Below, in pieces: positions 9,556-20,650 of a stretch of DNA of 64,000 nt. Where the stretch lies: assembly GCA_022225965.2 (NCBI GenBank), contig JAKJXP020000055.1:1-64000 (forward strand), given 5' to 3'. The notes beneath the pieces are model-generated. The model was not told the DNA's origin and searched no databases. It saw only the letters and a program-made list of their open reading frames with translations. The translations under genes and the position numbers were made by a program. Source of the DNA: Diatrype stigma. Taxonomy: Eukaryota; Ascomycota; Sordariomycetes; Xylariales; Diatrypaceae. The first letter of the stretch is position 1. The number at the start of each line of letters is the position of its first letter.

Positions 9556-11286
9556 ATGCCACCATCAGCTATGATCAACAAGGTGGAAAATACGGTGGAA
9601 TTGACAGACCAGTCAGAAGGTCCTGCCGTTGAGGGGTTTATGAAGCTCTACGAGGAAAGTCAATACTTGGTCTTTGGGAGACTGACCAGAATCGCGAAAA
9701 GGCTCTTGGAGGAAGATTTAGCCCAACTACACATCAAGTATGAATTGTACGATCGGGGGAATGAGGGCTGTGACGGTGGGAATGCGAAGGCGCCCAGTTC
9801 AGCTAGGCGATCCATTCTTCGACGCCAAAGTGATCGCGGTCGTTGGTACGCAAACATCGAAGAGGTCGAGACAGACATGCACGATCTCGCGGGTATCCGG
9901 GTTGCTCTTTATTACCCAAACGACTTCCATAAGGTCGAGGACATACTAGCGAGTCGCTTTATAGAATCTAAGCAGGCACAAGATTGGCCAGATCCCAGTT
10001 ACGGACCTCAGCGTTACCCGAGTCTCGACGGGCGCACGCCAGCACAAAGTGAGATAACTGGGCGCAGAAGCAGATTCCCGGGTTACTTCGCTCGTCACTA
10101 TCGTGTTCAGCTGAAGCCAGAAGATATGGGATGCGATCCAGCAGTCAAAGGCAAGGTGTTGGAAATACAAGTCATGTCGCTTCTTATGCATGCTTGGTCG
10201 AAGATGCATCACGAATTGATCTACAAACCGTCGGAAGGGCTTCCGAAGGCTGACGAAGATGATGAGCGCCTTGTTGATGTCTCAAATGGGATCATCATTG
10301 CGGGCGAGCAAATCATACGACACATCCAGATCGGCCTTGACAAGAGGGAGGCTCAGGGTCTTCTGCCCTTCAGAACGGAGCAAGATTTCTTGTCCTACCT
10401 CAGGGACAAGATTTCGGAAATAGAAGGGGGTAGACGTTCAAGCAATCATATTTCACTCTCACCATCCGGAAATCTTGACCACACTCGTCAATGCGATGGA
10501 CTTCTCTATCGTTCACTGCGCACATACGGCTTCAATACTCCCAAACATGTTGATCAGCTTGTTATGGAAGGGATCGGGCGCGGACGTAATACAAGCAAAA
10601 ATCTTATTATCAGGCTAGCCGATTCTGGTTTATTCGAAGACCTTGAAACTGAGAAGCTGAAGTTGCCTCCGATCAAGGCGGGAACCCGATTTAGGGCTCA
10701 GGGCTTCGGTCGAGCCGCAACGATACGGGTGGTGCGCTATTATGCACTTGTCATCAATACCTTCTTGCGCTGGTACAGTTTTCGAATTGTCATCAACTAT
10801 GTGGCAATGGACTACCGCTGCCCCGCTGGTGATTTCTTGCAAATTCTCCATCCAAAGACTCAAGAAATAGACTTGGATAACGGCGCTCTGAAAAGGATAC
10901 GAAAATTCTGCGAGAGTGCCTGGGACAAGCTATCAGACCTCGCTAGTAACGATGTGCCCTTCAGTCTCGCGTTGTCCAGACTGACATGGTACACTGTTCC
11001 ATCTGGGCTCGATGGTTCCGGAAACCAGGCTAGCACGCCCGATATGTTTGTGTTCACTGCATGTCCTAAGTATTTCATCGATCTACTCGACGGAGGTCAC
11101 GAAGGAGACGCATTGGAAGAGCCAGATGGGTACACTACTTTGCTACTGCCAAAAGAGACCAAAGATGCGAATGGACGATTCGAATGGGAAGAATTTGTGT
11201 CACAGGGGGACCCGGTGCGAGCCAGCATTATGGGCTTGGAACGCGTTCGATCCTACCTAGACCGTCTTGATGAGATGGAAGAGTGA
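9556..11286 (+). CDS. RelA/SpoT nucleotidyltransferase-domain protein (fungal)
   Basis: A single exon codes 576 residues. Residues about 35-225 carry the RelA/SpoT synthetase signature: DLAGIRVALYYPND (D110 to D123), GYFARHYRVQL (176-186) and EIQVMSLLMHAWSKMHHELIYK-like block (E203, Q205, W214, H219, Y223-K224), matching the bacterial V-E-Q-I-R-T...W..H...YK motif. In bacteria this fold makes (p)ppGpp from ATP and GDP/GTP. No HD hydrolase domain, TGS or ACT domain is seen, so it resembles small alarmone synthetases with a long extra C-terminal half (about 230-576) that I do not recognise. Fungal copies are known from genome annotation but their product is not firmly established. There are no introns and codon use is less GC-rich than several neighbours; horizontal origin is possible but unproven. 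Confidence 0.85.
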   Translation: MPPSAMINKVENTVELTDQSEGPAVEGFMKLYEESQYLVFGRLTRIAKRLLEEDLAQLHIKYELYDRGNEGCDGGNAKAPSSARRSILRRQSDRGRWYANIEEVETDMHDLAGIRVALYYPNDFHKVEDILASRFIESKQAQDWPDPSYGPQRYPSLDGRTPAQSEITGRRSRFPGYFARHYRVQLKPEDMGCDPAVKGKVLEIQVMSLLMHAWSKMHHELIYKPSEGLPKADEDDERLVDVSNGIIIAGEQIIRHIQIGLDKREAQGLLPFRTEQDFLSYLRDKISEIEGGRRSSNHISLSPSGNLDHTRQCDGLLYRSLRTYGFNTPKHVDQLVMEGIGRGRNTSKNLIIRLADSGLFEDLETEKLKLPPIKAGTRFRAQGFGRAATIRVVRYYALVINTFLRWYSFRIVINYVAMDYRCPAGDFLQILHPKTQEIDLDNGALKRIRKFCESAWDKLSDLASNDVPFSLALSRLTWYTVPSGLDGSGNQASTPDMFVFTACPKYFIDLLDGGHEGDALEEPDGYTTLLLPKETKDANGRFEWEEFVSQGDPVRASIMGLERVRSYLDRLDEMEE

Positions 11287-12085
11287 GAGCCCAGTTAGTA
11301 ATTACTACTGAGATATAGAGGATACCTGAGAATAACGTATCCCCACCAATTTCGGGAGATGGACAGGAGATCAGCATCAGAAAGCTTGCTGGGGCGGCCC
11401 GTCTCCAGGCTTCTCCACGTCAAGTAGCTATGGGAACCAAGAAGAGCTGTCGAACGGAAAAAGATTGGTTATTGGCACAAATGCCCAATGTAGCTATTAG
11501 ACAAGGGCAGCGATCCTGTCGTTCGGTTCAATGTGCTTACGACCTCCCTCGCCAGCTAAAGAGGAACACGTTGACCTTCCGCAAATGGAAACTCGTTTCA
11601 TTGGAAATTCTCACGGCAACTGCTCCATTCGTAATAGTATGTTTTCTTGCTTAGCAGACTTCTGCATTATACAGAATGCTCATCATTATATAGTATATAG
11701 TATTGACACCAGAGCGAGCTTAAGGCCAAGGGAAGTCAATACATGAATTGCTGTCCACGATAGGCCGGGCTAGACCACCGACGCAGCCAGTTAGTGTAGA
11801 GCAAGGGTTGGATCCTATTATTATCTTACAGACTACCGCCCCTTGCCCCTGGCCTAGATGGACGGCCCAGGTCGAAGGATGCCGTTCCTGGTTTGGAGTC
11901 AAGCATTGCGATCGATCGATGCCATGATATACATCTATAACCTTGAATATCCCCTCGGCGTCTAGAATGAAGTCTTCGGGGTTTCCAGTCTCCTTTGCTT
12001 CACCTCGATCTTTTTTTGTCTTGCCGCTGTCTGATTGGTGATATTCCTTTTTGCCAAATGTTGCAATAGTTAGTTAGTGCTCGAC
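11287..12085. other. Intergenic, no gene seen
   Basis: A 799-base spacer between two plus-strand genes. It is slightly AT-rich with a TATA-like run around 11690-11700 and a CATGATATACATC patch at about 11923. The pyrimidine-rich stretch at 12000-12055 probably belongs to the promoter or 5' UTR of the secreted protein gene. Confidence 0.45.
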
Positions 12086-13285
12086 ATGTCGCTCATTAGC
12101 ACAATATGCTTTCTCGCTTCCATGCTTCCCATCACCAGTGCCAGCAGCCATCACCACCCCATCGCCGAGCACGAGCACCGCGGTGCAGCGAAGCGGGCCG
12201 TCCTCCCGCCCACCGTCTCCGGCACGCCCGAAGTGCTCGGCGTAGTCTCAGACCCAACGCTGAACCGCGACTCGTGCACATCCGTCCGGGTGGGCGGCGA
12301 CGGCGCGCGCTCGCTCTGGACGTGCCGGGACAGCAGCAACTACGGCAGCCCGCTGACGTTCTTCGTCAGCAGCACCGCGTCCTGGACCGAGTCCAACGCC
12401 GACGGGACGCCGAAGGTCGCCGACGGCGTCCTGAGCATGCGCGGCGCCAACAGCGCCCCGTACTTCCCCATCGGCGCGCCCGAGTGCGGGCCCAGCGGGA
12501 ACTGCGCAGACGGCTCTAGGTACGCCATCTGGCCGGATTCCGCGCCGCTGCCGGTGCCCACCACCGCCGCGGGATACGCGCTGTACACCTGGATCAACCA
12601 CGCGCACATCCGGGGCATCACGGCCGTGGAGACGAACCTCGCCACGACCTTGTACCGCTCCGACGTCAGCGCCGATCTCGCCTCCGGCGCTGCCGGCGAC
12701 AGCGCGGACGCGGACGTGCTCCCGCCCGTGACCGTCGTCGACGACGCGTTCTGGCCCGCGGGCGGCATCGCGTACGGCAGCTACGGCTCGGTGGTGGACG
12801 GCGACACGGCCTACCTGTACGGCAAGCTGAACAGCAGCAGCACGGGGGTCGCGCTCGCCAAGGTGCCGGTGGCCTCGATCGAGGACAAGTCGGCGTACCG
12901 CTACTACCACGGCGGGTCCGGCACGTGGGGGGACAGCGCGGCGGCGATCGGCGACGGCAGCGCGGCGGTGCCACGCGCCGGGACGGGCGGCCAGGGCACG
13001 TTCTACTACAGCGCGTACTTCGGCGCGTTCGTGTGGATCGGCGGGGCGGCCATCTTCCCCAGCGCCGACTTCTACGTGGCGACGGCGCCGGCGCCCGAGG
13101 GGCCCTGGTCCGAGCCGGCCCTGTTCTACTCGGGCGAGCTCGGCACGGGCCCGCTCCCGGCGTACAGCCTGCAGGCGCACCCCGGCTTGAGCGCCGATGC
13201 GGGAAATGGAAATGACATCTACCTGACGTACACGAAGGTGGACGATGTCTACAGCACGCCTTTGATCCGCGTGGTGTGGGCATGA
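12086..13285 (+). CDS. Secreted protein, DUF4185-like (beta-propeller type)
   Basis: One exon, 399 residues from the ATG at 12086; the in-frame GTG nine bases earlier is not used as start. A signal peptide (MSLISTICFLASMLPITSA) is followed by a His-rich linker. The body shows repeated strand-like units typical of glycoside-hydrolase-like beta-propellers: RDSCTSVRVGG, SLWTCRDSS, YGSYGSVVDGDTAYLYG, and a C-terminal block GPWSEPALFYSG with SLQAHPGL and IYLTYTK. This resembles DUF4185 proteins; activity is unknown. Codon use is strongly GC3-biased, suggesting good expression. Family assignment is by memory of pattern only and could be a related propeller family. Confidence 0.7.
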   Translation: MSLISTICFLASMLPITSASSHHHPIAEHEHRGAAKRAVLPPTVSGTPEVLGVVSDPTLNRDSCTSVRVGGDGARSLWTCRDSSNYGSPLTFFVSSTASWTESNADGTPKVADGVLSMRGANSAPYFPIGAPECGPSGNCADGSRYAIWPDSAPLPVPTTAAGYALYTWINHAHIRGITAVETNLATTLYRSDVSADLASGAAGDSADADVLPPVTVVDDAFWPAGGIAYGSYGSVVDGDTAYLYGKLNSSSTGVALAKVPVASIEDKSAYRYYHGGSGTWGDSAAAIGDGSAAVPRAGTGGQGTFYYSAYFGAFVWIGGAAIFPSADFYVATAPAPEGPWSEPALFYSGELGTGPLPAYSLQAHPGLSADAGNGNDIYLTYTKVDDVYSTPLIRVVWA

Positions 13286-13472
13286 TTGTGGGTTTTCTGG
13301 GACTTTGTAAGCTATGTTGCCACTAGAAAGACTTGTATTTACTCTCTTTATCAGTATCCTCTTAGTGCGATCATGATGAGTGCTATAAGAAGAGGATTTG
13401 GATGAATATATCTATCTAGAGCTGCTGCGGAGCACATTGACAGGTGGCGGTATATCACCAATCAGGTGGTTC

Positions 13473-14322
13473 CTAATCACTTGAATCGCTTCCCCTTCTT
13501 GCCCGGTCTTTCTCGAGCATGCTGCGAATCGCGGTCAAGTTCTGGATTTCTTCCCTCAAGATCCGCATGAGCTCGAGGGCGAAAGGGCTTATAGTGTCCA
13601 GCTGAGCAAAGCCCCGGTGCGGGACAATGTCGTCCATGTGTTGGCTCGCCGCCGCTGCCAGGATATGCTGCAGCCCCTTCTCGCCCGCTACCGCTTCGCG
13701 CATAGCGCCAACGAAGGCTTCGGTGGACCAGTTGTTCTTCAGCAGGTAATCGGCTTTCGAATTTGCCAGCTGCACGAGTCTCGGGACGTCGTAATAGTTC
13801 GCGATCTCGTTCATGCGCACATGATAAATCACGAGGTTGGACTCGCTGCTGTCGCTTGCTACTGGTGCTCGTTTGTTCGTCTTTATTGCAGAACCATCTG
13901 AAGGAGAGAATGCCCCCCCTATTGTGGCTTTAGTATAATTCTCAATCACCGTACATGTCCTGGTGTATAAATACCATTGTTATCTCCCGTGCCGACACCG
14001 TTCTCAAGTTCTTCGACTTGGTAGTCGCCAGTGTACATAAACTGGATCATTCGCCTGAGGGTGGCGACATCAAAATCGACATTGACAGTGTTCGTCTTGG
14101 CTTCCTGGATATTCGTATCAGCATCGATGCCCCTTCCCGGCTGTCAGAACCTGTTCATACCTCAAAGCATCCATTAAGGGCTGCTGCGATAACCGGTGAC
14201 TGTGGGCATACGATCGCTCGGTGTACCTTGAATGCCTCCCCATCGCAGATCAAAGTCAAGTCGCTGTAATCACCAGAGCCCAACAGCTTGCTGATAAACG
14301 AATAAGCGTTGCTTTCTGCCAT
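13473..14322 (-). CDS. BTB/POZ domain protein
   Basis: Three exons, 14322-14161, 14104-13975 and 13897-13473, give 238 residues. The N-terminal BTB fold is clear: YSDLTLICDGEAFKVHRAIVCPQSP, then VNVDFDVATLRRMIQFMYTGDYQV. The C-terminal part (HVRMNEIANYYDVPRLVQLANSKA) is the usual fungal BTB continuation. Introns of 56 and 77 nt have GTATGA...CCAG and GTATTT...TTCAG, and both junctions keep frame. The family mediates dimerisation and often Cul3 adaptor functions; a specific role cannot be given. Confidence 0.85.
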
Positions 14323-14899
14323 GTTTGAAGAACTGGCATCAGTCTACCTAGGTAGAATGTGACAAAGCGGGTTCAAGAGGTTTGGCGATTGGGTTGGCCT
14401 TGTTTGATTTGACCAAGTCGTCAGGTTCTCCCGATTCGATCAGATCGAAGCGTATATTCCCACAGCGTCCGTACAGACTTTAACTATAGGTGGCCAGCAT
14501 ATGCCGATAGTGGCTTAGCGTGCTAGGTACCATCTGTGCAATCTCAACTGCCAACGAATGGTTGCATCCAATCGACCAAACGGGGTTTATGATTTGTTCA
14601 ATTTGTTGCGTACACTGAAATCATTGTTGTTATTGGTATGGGTCGGATAGGTATGGGTCGGACAGTAGGTATAATAGGCCAAGCCAATAAGGTTAAAATA
14701 TGTGGTACGATAATAACCTGGAGGATAAGATAAGGGGTTAGGGGCCAATAAGGGGCATCTTCTTGTTGTCAGTATTATGTATACACAGCAATCAGCATTC
14801 CGCCATTACAGCTTTTCGTTTTTTATTTGGCGTTTGTTACATGTTATAGCGTAAAGGATAGCGGTATGCGTTTCTGGGATATCCGAAAAAGAAAGAAGG
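14323..14899. other. Intergenic with short tandem duplication
   Basis: No supported gene. A near-duplicate 15-base unit (TATGGGTCGGATAGG then TATGGGTCGGACAG) lies at about 14636-14665. Confidence 0.45.
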
Positions 14900-15000
14900 A
14901 AAAAAAAGAAATTTCATAGGAGGGATTCGAACCCTCAACCTATACAGGTTGGTACAGCAAAATGACAAAAGAGTTCAGGCCGAGTCGGTTAGGGCCCTAC
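14900..15000 (-). other. tRNA-like Pol III fragment (degenerate tRNA or tRNA-derived SINE end)
   Basis: On the minus strand, 14936-14920 form a perfect T-arm (5-bp stem, loop TTCGAAT) containing a B-box. Just 5' of it, 14951-14936 form a 6-bp hairpin like the long variable arm of Leu/Ser tRNAs. 3' of it, a T8 run at 14907-14900 matches a Pol III terminator. I could not pair a full acceptor stem or find a convincing anticodon arm. Oddly, a tRNA D-arm-like A-box (AGGCCGAGTCGGTTAGG, 14977-14993) reads on the opposite strand. This is probably a rearranged tRNA or a SINE-like piece. Confidence 0.35.
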
Positions 15001-15294
15001 ATCTCTAATACAACTGAGTCTGCCATCATGCCCCTAATGCAAACCCGGGCCAGTCGTGGAGGCCTAAGTCCGCAGGGCATATGAACACATTGCTTATGCA
15101 ATGCACCCGGAAGGTGGAACTCTAGTTATAAGATTAATTATCCCTTTCTGGGCAGCCTTATTTAGGTGCCAGACAATTTATTAATTTCGTAAACGCGTTT
15201 TTATTCCTTTACTGATTTATTCGTCTATATAACCCCCTTTTTTTTTCCCATTTATCGAAAAGGAAACTTATTATTTTCATTTCTAGAATTCGAC

Positions 15295-16142
15295 GATTCC
15301 AACGATATGCAAGCCTCCGCTTAATTCCGAGCCGCCGCTGCCATTTAAAGCGTAAAAAATGGGGCTTCCATTCGGAGATTCTTTATTAATTACCAGGTTA
15401 GTCGTAATTACGTTATACGCCGTATTAAAGGCTTACTTATTCGTAAAAACGTTAATAAAGTTCGTTAAAAGTTTAATAAAGCCTAGGAATAATTTTTAAC
15501 CGATTAAATCGTAACTTAAAATAACTTAAGGTATGCGTTATTTTATTTTCGCTTTCGGCTTTTTGCTTAGCGCCTTTTTATTTATAACGGTAGCGTTATA
15601 TATTTCGAAAAGAATTGGCATTACGGTTTTCTTATTCGAAACCCCTTCGTAAAAACCATTAAAAATAAAATTATTAATTATAAGCGTTTAAATAAAGCTT
15701 CGATATAATCCTTTAATATTTTAATGGGTTACCTTAATATGAACGAAATTAAAGATATCTTTTCGCGGTTTCGATATAACGCCGATAAATTCGGCTTAAT
15801 AAAAGGGATTAAAAATAACTTTTTCGTATTTAAAACTGCTTATAAAAAGCACATATATCTTAAAAATTCCTTTAAACGCAAATGGATAATTATATTAACG
15901 TATATTAATGCTAACGGTAAAATTTTTTCGCTTTTTATTATTTTCGCCGGAACAAATATATAATAATAATAATTCCTTAATAAAAAGAATTAACCATACG
16001 AAAATTAATATTTTATTACATTTTCGAATAAATAAATAAATAACGATATTATAATAAAGTAATTAAACGAGGTCTTTATTTCGTATACGAAGCCCGATAA
16101 TTCCGATTAATAACGCTTATTTATTTTTAACGGTTACGGCAA
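15295..16142 (+). pseudogene. Fot1/pogo-like transposase, 5' part
   Basis: Decayed plus-strand frames show the N-terminal HTH (IRRFFINYQVSRNYVIRRIKG, about 15370-15445; positions approximate) and the DDE entry at 15724-15960 (NEIKDIFSRFRYNAD, KRKWIIILTYINANG). The latter aligns with the minus-strand relic at 4123-3923. Stops are mostly TAA/TAG. It is cut off at 16142 by the 5' LTR of the gypsy element. Confidence 0.75.
16138..16142 (+). repeat. Target-site duplication GGCAA, left copy
   Basis: Five bases directly before the 5' LTR are identical to the five directly after the 3' LTR (26724-26728). Five-base duplications are the norm for Ty3/gypsy integration. Confidence 0.85.
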
Positions 16143-16402
16143 TGTTACGTAATACAGTAGTCCCTAGGATTATTTAGTACTACGTATCCCTACTTAATAT
16201 TGCCAAGGATTATATAAAAATTCTTGGAATTCCTAATACTTCATAGCAATTTATGCTTTTATTATTTCATAACTTTACCCTTATATTAGTAATAAGTAAT
16301 ATTAAGCATTACATAGCGGTGCTATGTTCTTATATATAATCGACGTTATCGACGCCGCCGGCATTCCTAACTAAAAGCAAGGAATTCGAAACGTTTATAA
16401 CA
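16143..16402 (+). repeat. 5' LTR (260 bp)
   Basis: Direct repeat of 26464-26723 with equal length. Differences seen are transitions only, e.g. the 5' copy ends CTAACTAAAAGCAAGG where the 3' copy reads CTAGCTAGAAGCAGGG. The left end is TGTTA and the right end TAACA, a 5-bp terminal inverted repeat. Confidence 0.93.
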
Positions 16403-19400
16403 TATAGTAACATTTTTAATTAAAATTCAGTACTAATTATTTACAATTTACTAAATCTCGAAAACGACGCATAACCGTTAAAAACGTAAATCCCTTTAAA
16501 TCTTACGATAAGCAAAAAAAATCAAAAGGCCCGAATTGCTTCGAAATAAGCTAATTAAATACCGGCTTAAGTAAATAAAATCTTAATTATTTTAAAGGAA
16601 TTATTTAAATTAAGTAACGAATTTACGGACGAAAACGTAACATTGCTTACGGCTTTTTATAAAGCCTTTTCGGCAATTTATTATAACGCGTCTTATAAAT
16701 AAAAAAAGGCATTTCTTGCTTTATACGAAAATTAACTTTAATTGCTAGCAATATAAAAGTTCGAATTTATTAATTTATAATTTACGATTATAGGTTTAAC
16801 AAATGCCTAAAACTTTTCGAAACCTTAATTTATTTCTTTAATGCGAATTAAAAAAATTATATAATAAATAAAAACGATATACGACAAAGGGCTGGATATA
16901 ATTATATAGCCGATATCGGAACCGGCGGTTTTTATGATTTCGTAAAAAAATATTAAAAAAGAAATCCAAAGGCTTTAAAATTCCTTAATATTGCTACGTT
17001 AACAAAAGGAATCGCCAAATTCTCTAATAAATAACACTATTAAAACGGAACTTTCGCCAACTAAAAAATCTAAACGTTCGGAAAGATCTTTTTCTTTTTT
17101 GAAACGTACAGCCAATACGGGAAAATTAACGGCTTCTTTAATAGGATTAATTCCTAAAAAAAAAGGGCTATCCTTTAAGAATCGTTAGCCATCTTAAAGT
17201 TCCCCTTATACGATACGTCCGTTATTACCGCAAAAAAAAATAATTCGCTAATATTTAAGGGCCTTTCGGTAAGAAACCTAATTATTTAAAAAGGCCAAAT
17301 AAACCTAAGGAATCCATTTTAATCGGATAATCTAAAGCCAAAAACTCTTATGCATACAAATCGATACAAAATCCCCTAACGAATATCGTTCGCCCAAAAT
17401 CTAAAACAGCCGGCATCGAAAACGATACAAAAAAATTTTAAGGAATTAATAATTATGCTTAACTTTATTATATTTAAGCGAAAACAATTTAATCGTATTT
17501 TTATTATGCCGGCAAATTAATTTTATTTTAATAACGAAAAAAAATCTAAAATAAAGCATTATTTTAAGAAATAATTTAAATAATTTAAAATACTTATAAA
17601 AACCATAAGAAAAAATATCTTTACCGGAAAAAATCGTCGCCGCAAAAAGAATACCGACTTTTAGCATTATTAATAACCGTCCGTTATTAAGGAAACCGAT
17701 TATTCCGATAACGAATTACGTCGCTTAAAAAAATAATCCTATATAGGGCCATTTAAATTATATATGCCGAATAATACATTATAACGATATAAGGAATACT
17801 TTTACGAAAAGCCATTTAATACTTAGGCATAAGCGGAATCTTTTAATAATCATTATATTATTAATAATATTAAACGGAATCCCTAAATACGTATACGAAA
17901 CGGAACGTTATTACGGGAATATTTATTATAACAAAACGAAATATTTCCTAGCAGCCAATTATTAATATATATTTAATAATTTATATTGCATCCGGAAAAT
18001 TTTAAAAACGATTAATTATCTTTTCGGTTTTAACAACCATAGGATGCATTAAAACAAGCCATTTAAATCCCAGAACGACCGGAATATCGAAGCCGCTTTA
18101 TAAATACGAACGCCCCCGACGGTTCCAAATAGGCCACCCGATTATTAAAGGCCTTAATTAAACGTATAAATAGCGATACGGAAACCTGGAAATTCCGCGT
18201 TAAGAATTTTGGGTTTTTCGATTTTTAAAATTACCGAAAGCGCCTGGAATTTATTTCGACTATTGGTTTTAACGAATCGGTAATATAATTTAATTATATT
18301 CCGTAATTAAAAGGATTCGAAACTTAAGCATTTAAAAGTTTCGAAATTATTAAAAAAATCTTATTTAATTTTTATTTTTATTTTAAAAACGAAATTACGA
18401 ATTAATAAATAATTAAATTTATTTATAAAAAACGTTAAATAATTTGCGATAAATAATTACTAAATATATTACGGGATTATTTTAAGGCCCATTTTAATAT
18501 AAAGCAATTAACAGCAATCCGGACGTTTTAAATATATAAATACGGCTAAAATCAAATTAAACAATTCGAATTAAAGGCCTAAATAACGCGAATCGAAACG
18601 CTAGCCAAAATGGCGGACTATATTAATTAGGAATTAAAAAATAAAGTTCGTATCTTATTATTCTTAAAGTTGCGCATAATGCTATTTATATTAAATTATT
18701 TTAATAAGCAATGCATTATTAAAAGGATTATTTAAGCCATAAACGCTTATATGCCTAATTGGATTAATATAAAACCCTTTTGCAAATTTTCTTTTAAAAC
18801 TACCGCATTACGTAGTATTAATAAGATCCGTTTTAATAATACTGCGTCTTTTTCCGACGAACGCCCGATTTATCGCTAATAAAAACGTCGATCGGATTTC
18901 CTAATAACCGAAAAATCCGAAAAATAAACCAAATCGACATTACGTATTAATAATTGGTTTTAAATTAATAAGGCTTCTGGAATAAAAGGTAAAAATACGA
19001 ACAAAATCCAAGAGCGTATTAATATCGTAAATACGCCCGAGGCTAATAGCGGTATTAATAATAATAATAATAGCAATTCTTAATTAAAATACGGCCCAAA
19101 ATAAATCGCATAATAAGATTTAGCAAATAATAAACGATAATCTGTTTTATTATAAAAATTGCTATTTTAAATTTATAATCGATAATAACCTAAGAATTTA
19201 TATTTAATTTTAGGAAATTATCGAAAGGCGTCTTTATTATCCTAACCTGGCCGAAAAAGGTTGCCGCATTTTAATAGCCCTTCCGGAATTCGTATTAAAA
19301 CCTAATAGGTCCGGATACGGCCTAAAGGATTTTACGAATTATTTATATATAAAAATGCATTTATGCGACAAAATTGGTTAAGTATTATCCGATACGGCTT

Positions 19401-20650
19401 ATATCGATATCGGCGTAAATACTTAGCTTATTAGAAAAAATATCCTATATAAATGCGAAAACATAATTATCGACGAAACGCAAATACGAAGGATAACCGG
19501 AATAAAAAAATAAGAAATTCGTAATTTAATTAAAGCAACGGGCATATTTATAATAATAAAACAATACCTAAGCCGTTATATAAAGGTGCGTTTTTAATTT
19601 AAAGCCTAAATATTTCCGAAATTTTTTATTGGATTGTTATTAAAAAATGGCTTTTTATATTAATACGGAATTAATATATTCGTCCAAGATTGCTATTTGC
19701 GTATTAATCGATGTAATAACGTTAAGATAAACGTTACGTTTTATTTAAAAGCGAATAAGTAAAAAATTAAAGCATACGTTAAAAAGCAATTTATTTTACG
19801 TTTAAGGAATAACATTATATGCTTAATTCGTATCGAAAAAAAAAAACGTTTAGCTACGATAAGGCATTAATTATTATTTTAATTCCGATACGTTAAGAGT
19901 AATGCCTTATATTATTAACGAAAAACGACAAGTTAAAGTTATTAATATTAAGCAAAACCTTATAAATATATTAAAAGGCCAAAAATTAAGCTATTGCACG
20001 TTATTAATCGAAATAATATAATATTTTTAATATTATAATAACATTAATTTAGAAATACCGACCGAAATACGCTAATTATTAAGAAATCGTAAAAAGGCCC
20101 GTCGAATTGCTGGTATATATATAAATCCAGCAATTTATATTAAATTTAATCCGATATTTTAAATTAAGGCCAATAATAAACCCAAATTCTTAAAGCTTAT
20201 AAGCAGTAATGCCAAATTTTTTAAAAAAACGTTAGCCGTTATGGCCGAAAAGCAAAATAAGTATTTAATAATAATAAAAGCTAATAAGCATATTCCAAAA
20301 CCGGAAAAAAAGTTAGCCAATATGGTTAAATAAATAGCCGAATATTATAAGCCAAAGCTTAAAAGCATAAAAAAGCCAATTAAGAATATTAAAAAATTAC
20401 TTAAAAGTAATAAATAAATGGCCGAAAATATTAAGAAACCATCCAAAAGCGATAAATAAATGCTTAAAAGCATTAAGGAGCCGTTTAAAAGCGTTAAAAA
20501 GCCATTTAAAAGCACTTATAAATATGCCAAAAACAAAAGGAAACGAAATAATATAAAAAGCTAATCCTTAAGTTTAAAGAATAAAGCAATAAATACGGAA
20601 AAGCAACTTAATATATACGAAAGCTATAAAAAGCCAAAAGAAATATTCCG
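16403..20650 (+). pseudogene. Decayed gag and protease region of the gypsy element
   Basis: About 4.2 kb of AT-rich sequence between the 5' LTR and the readable pol. Stop-interrupted plus-strand stretches are visible, but I could not identify a zinc knuckle or a protease DSG/DTG motif with confidence. Assignment rests on position alone. A primer-binding site next to the LTR (16403 onward) is not recognisable after mutation. Confidence 0.45.

Noticed and set aside
12248..13180. 310-codon minus-strand frame opposite the DUF4185-like gene
   Set aside because: Arg/Ala/Val-rich shadow of a high-GC3 gene with a signal peptide on the plus strand.
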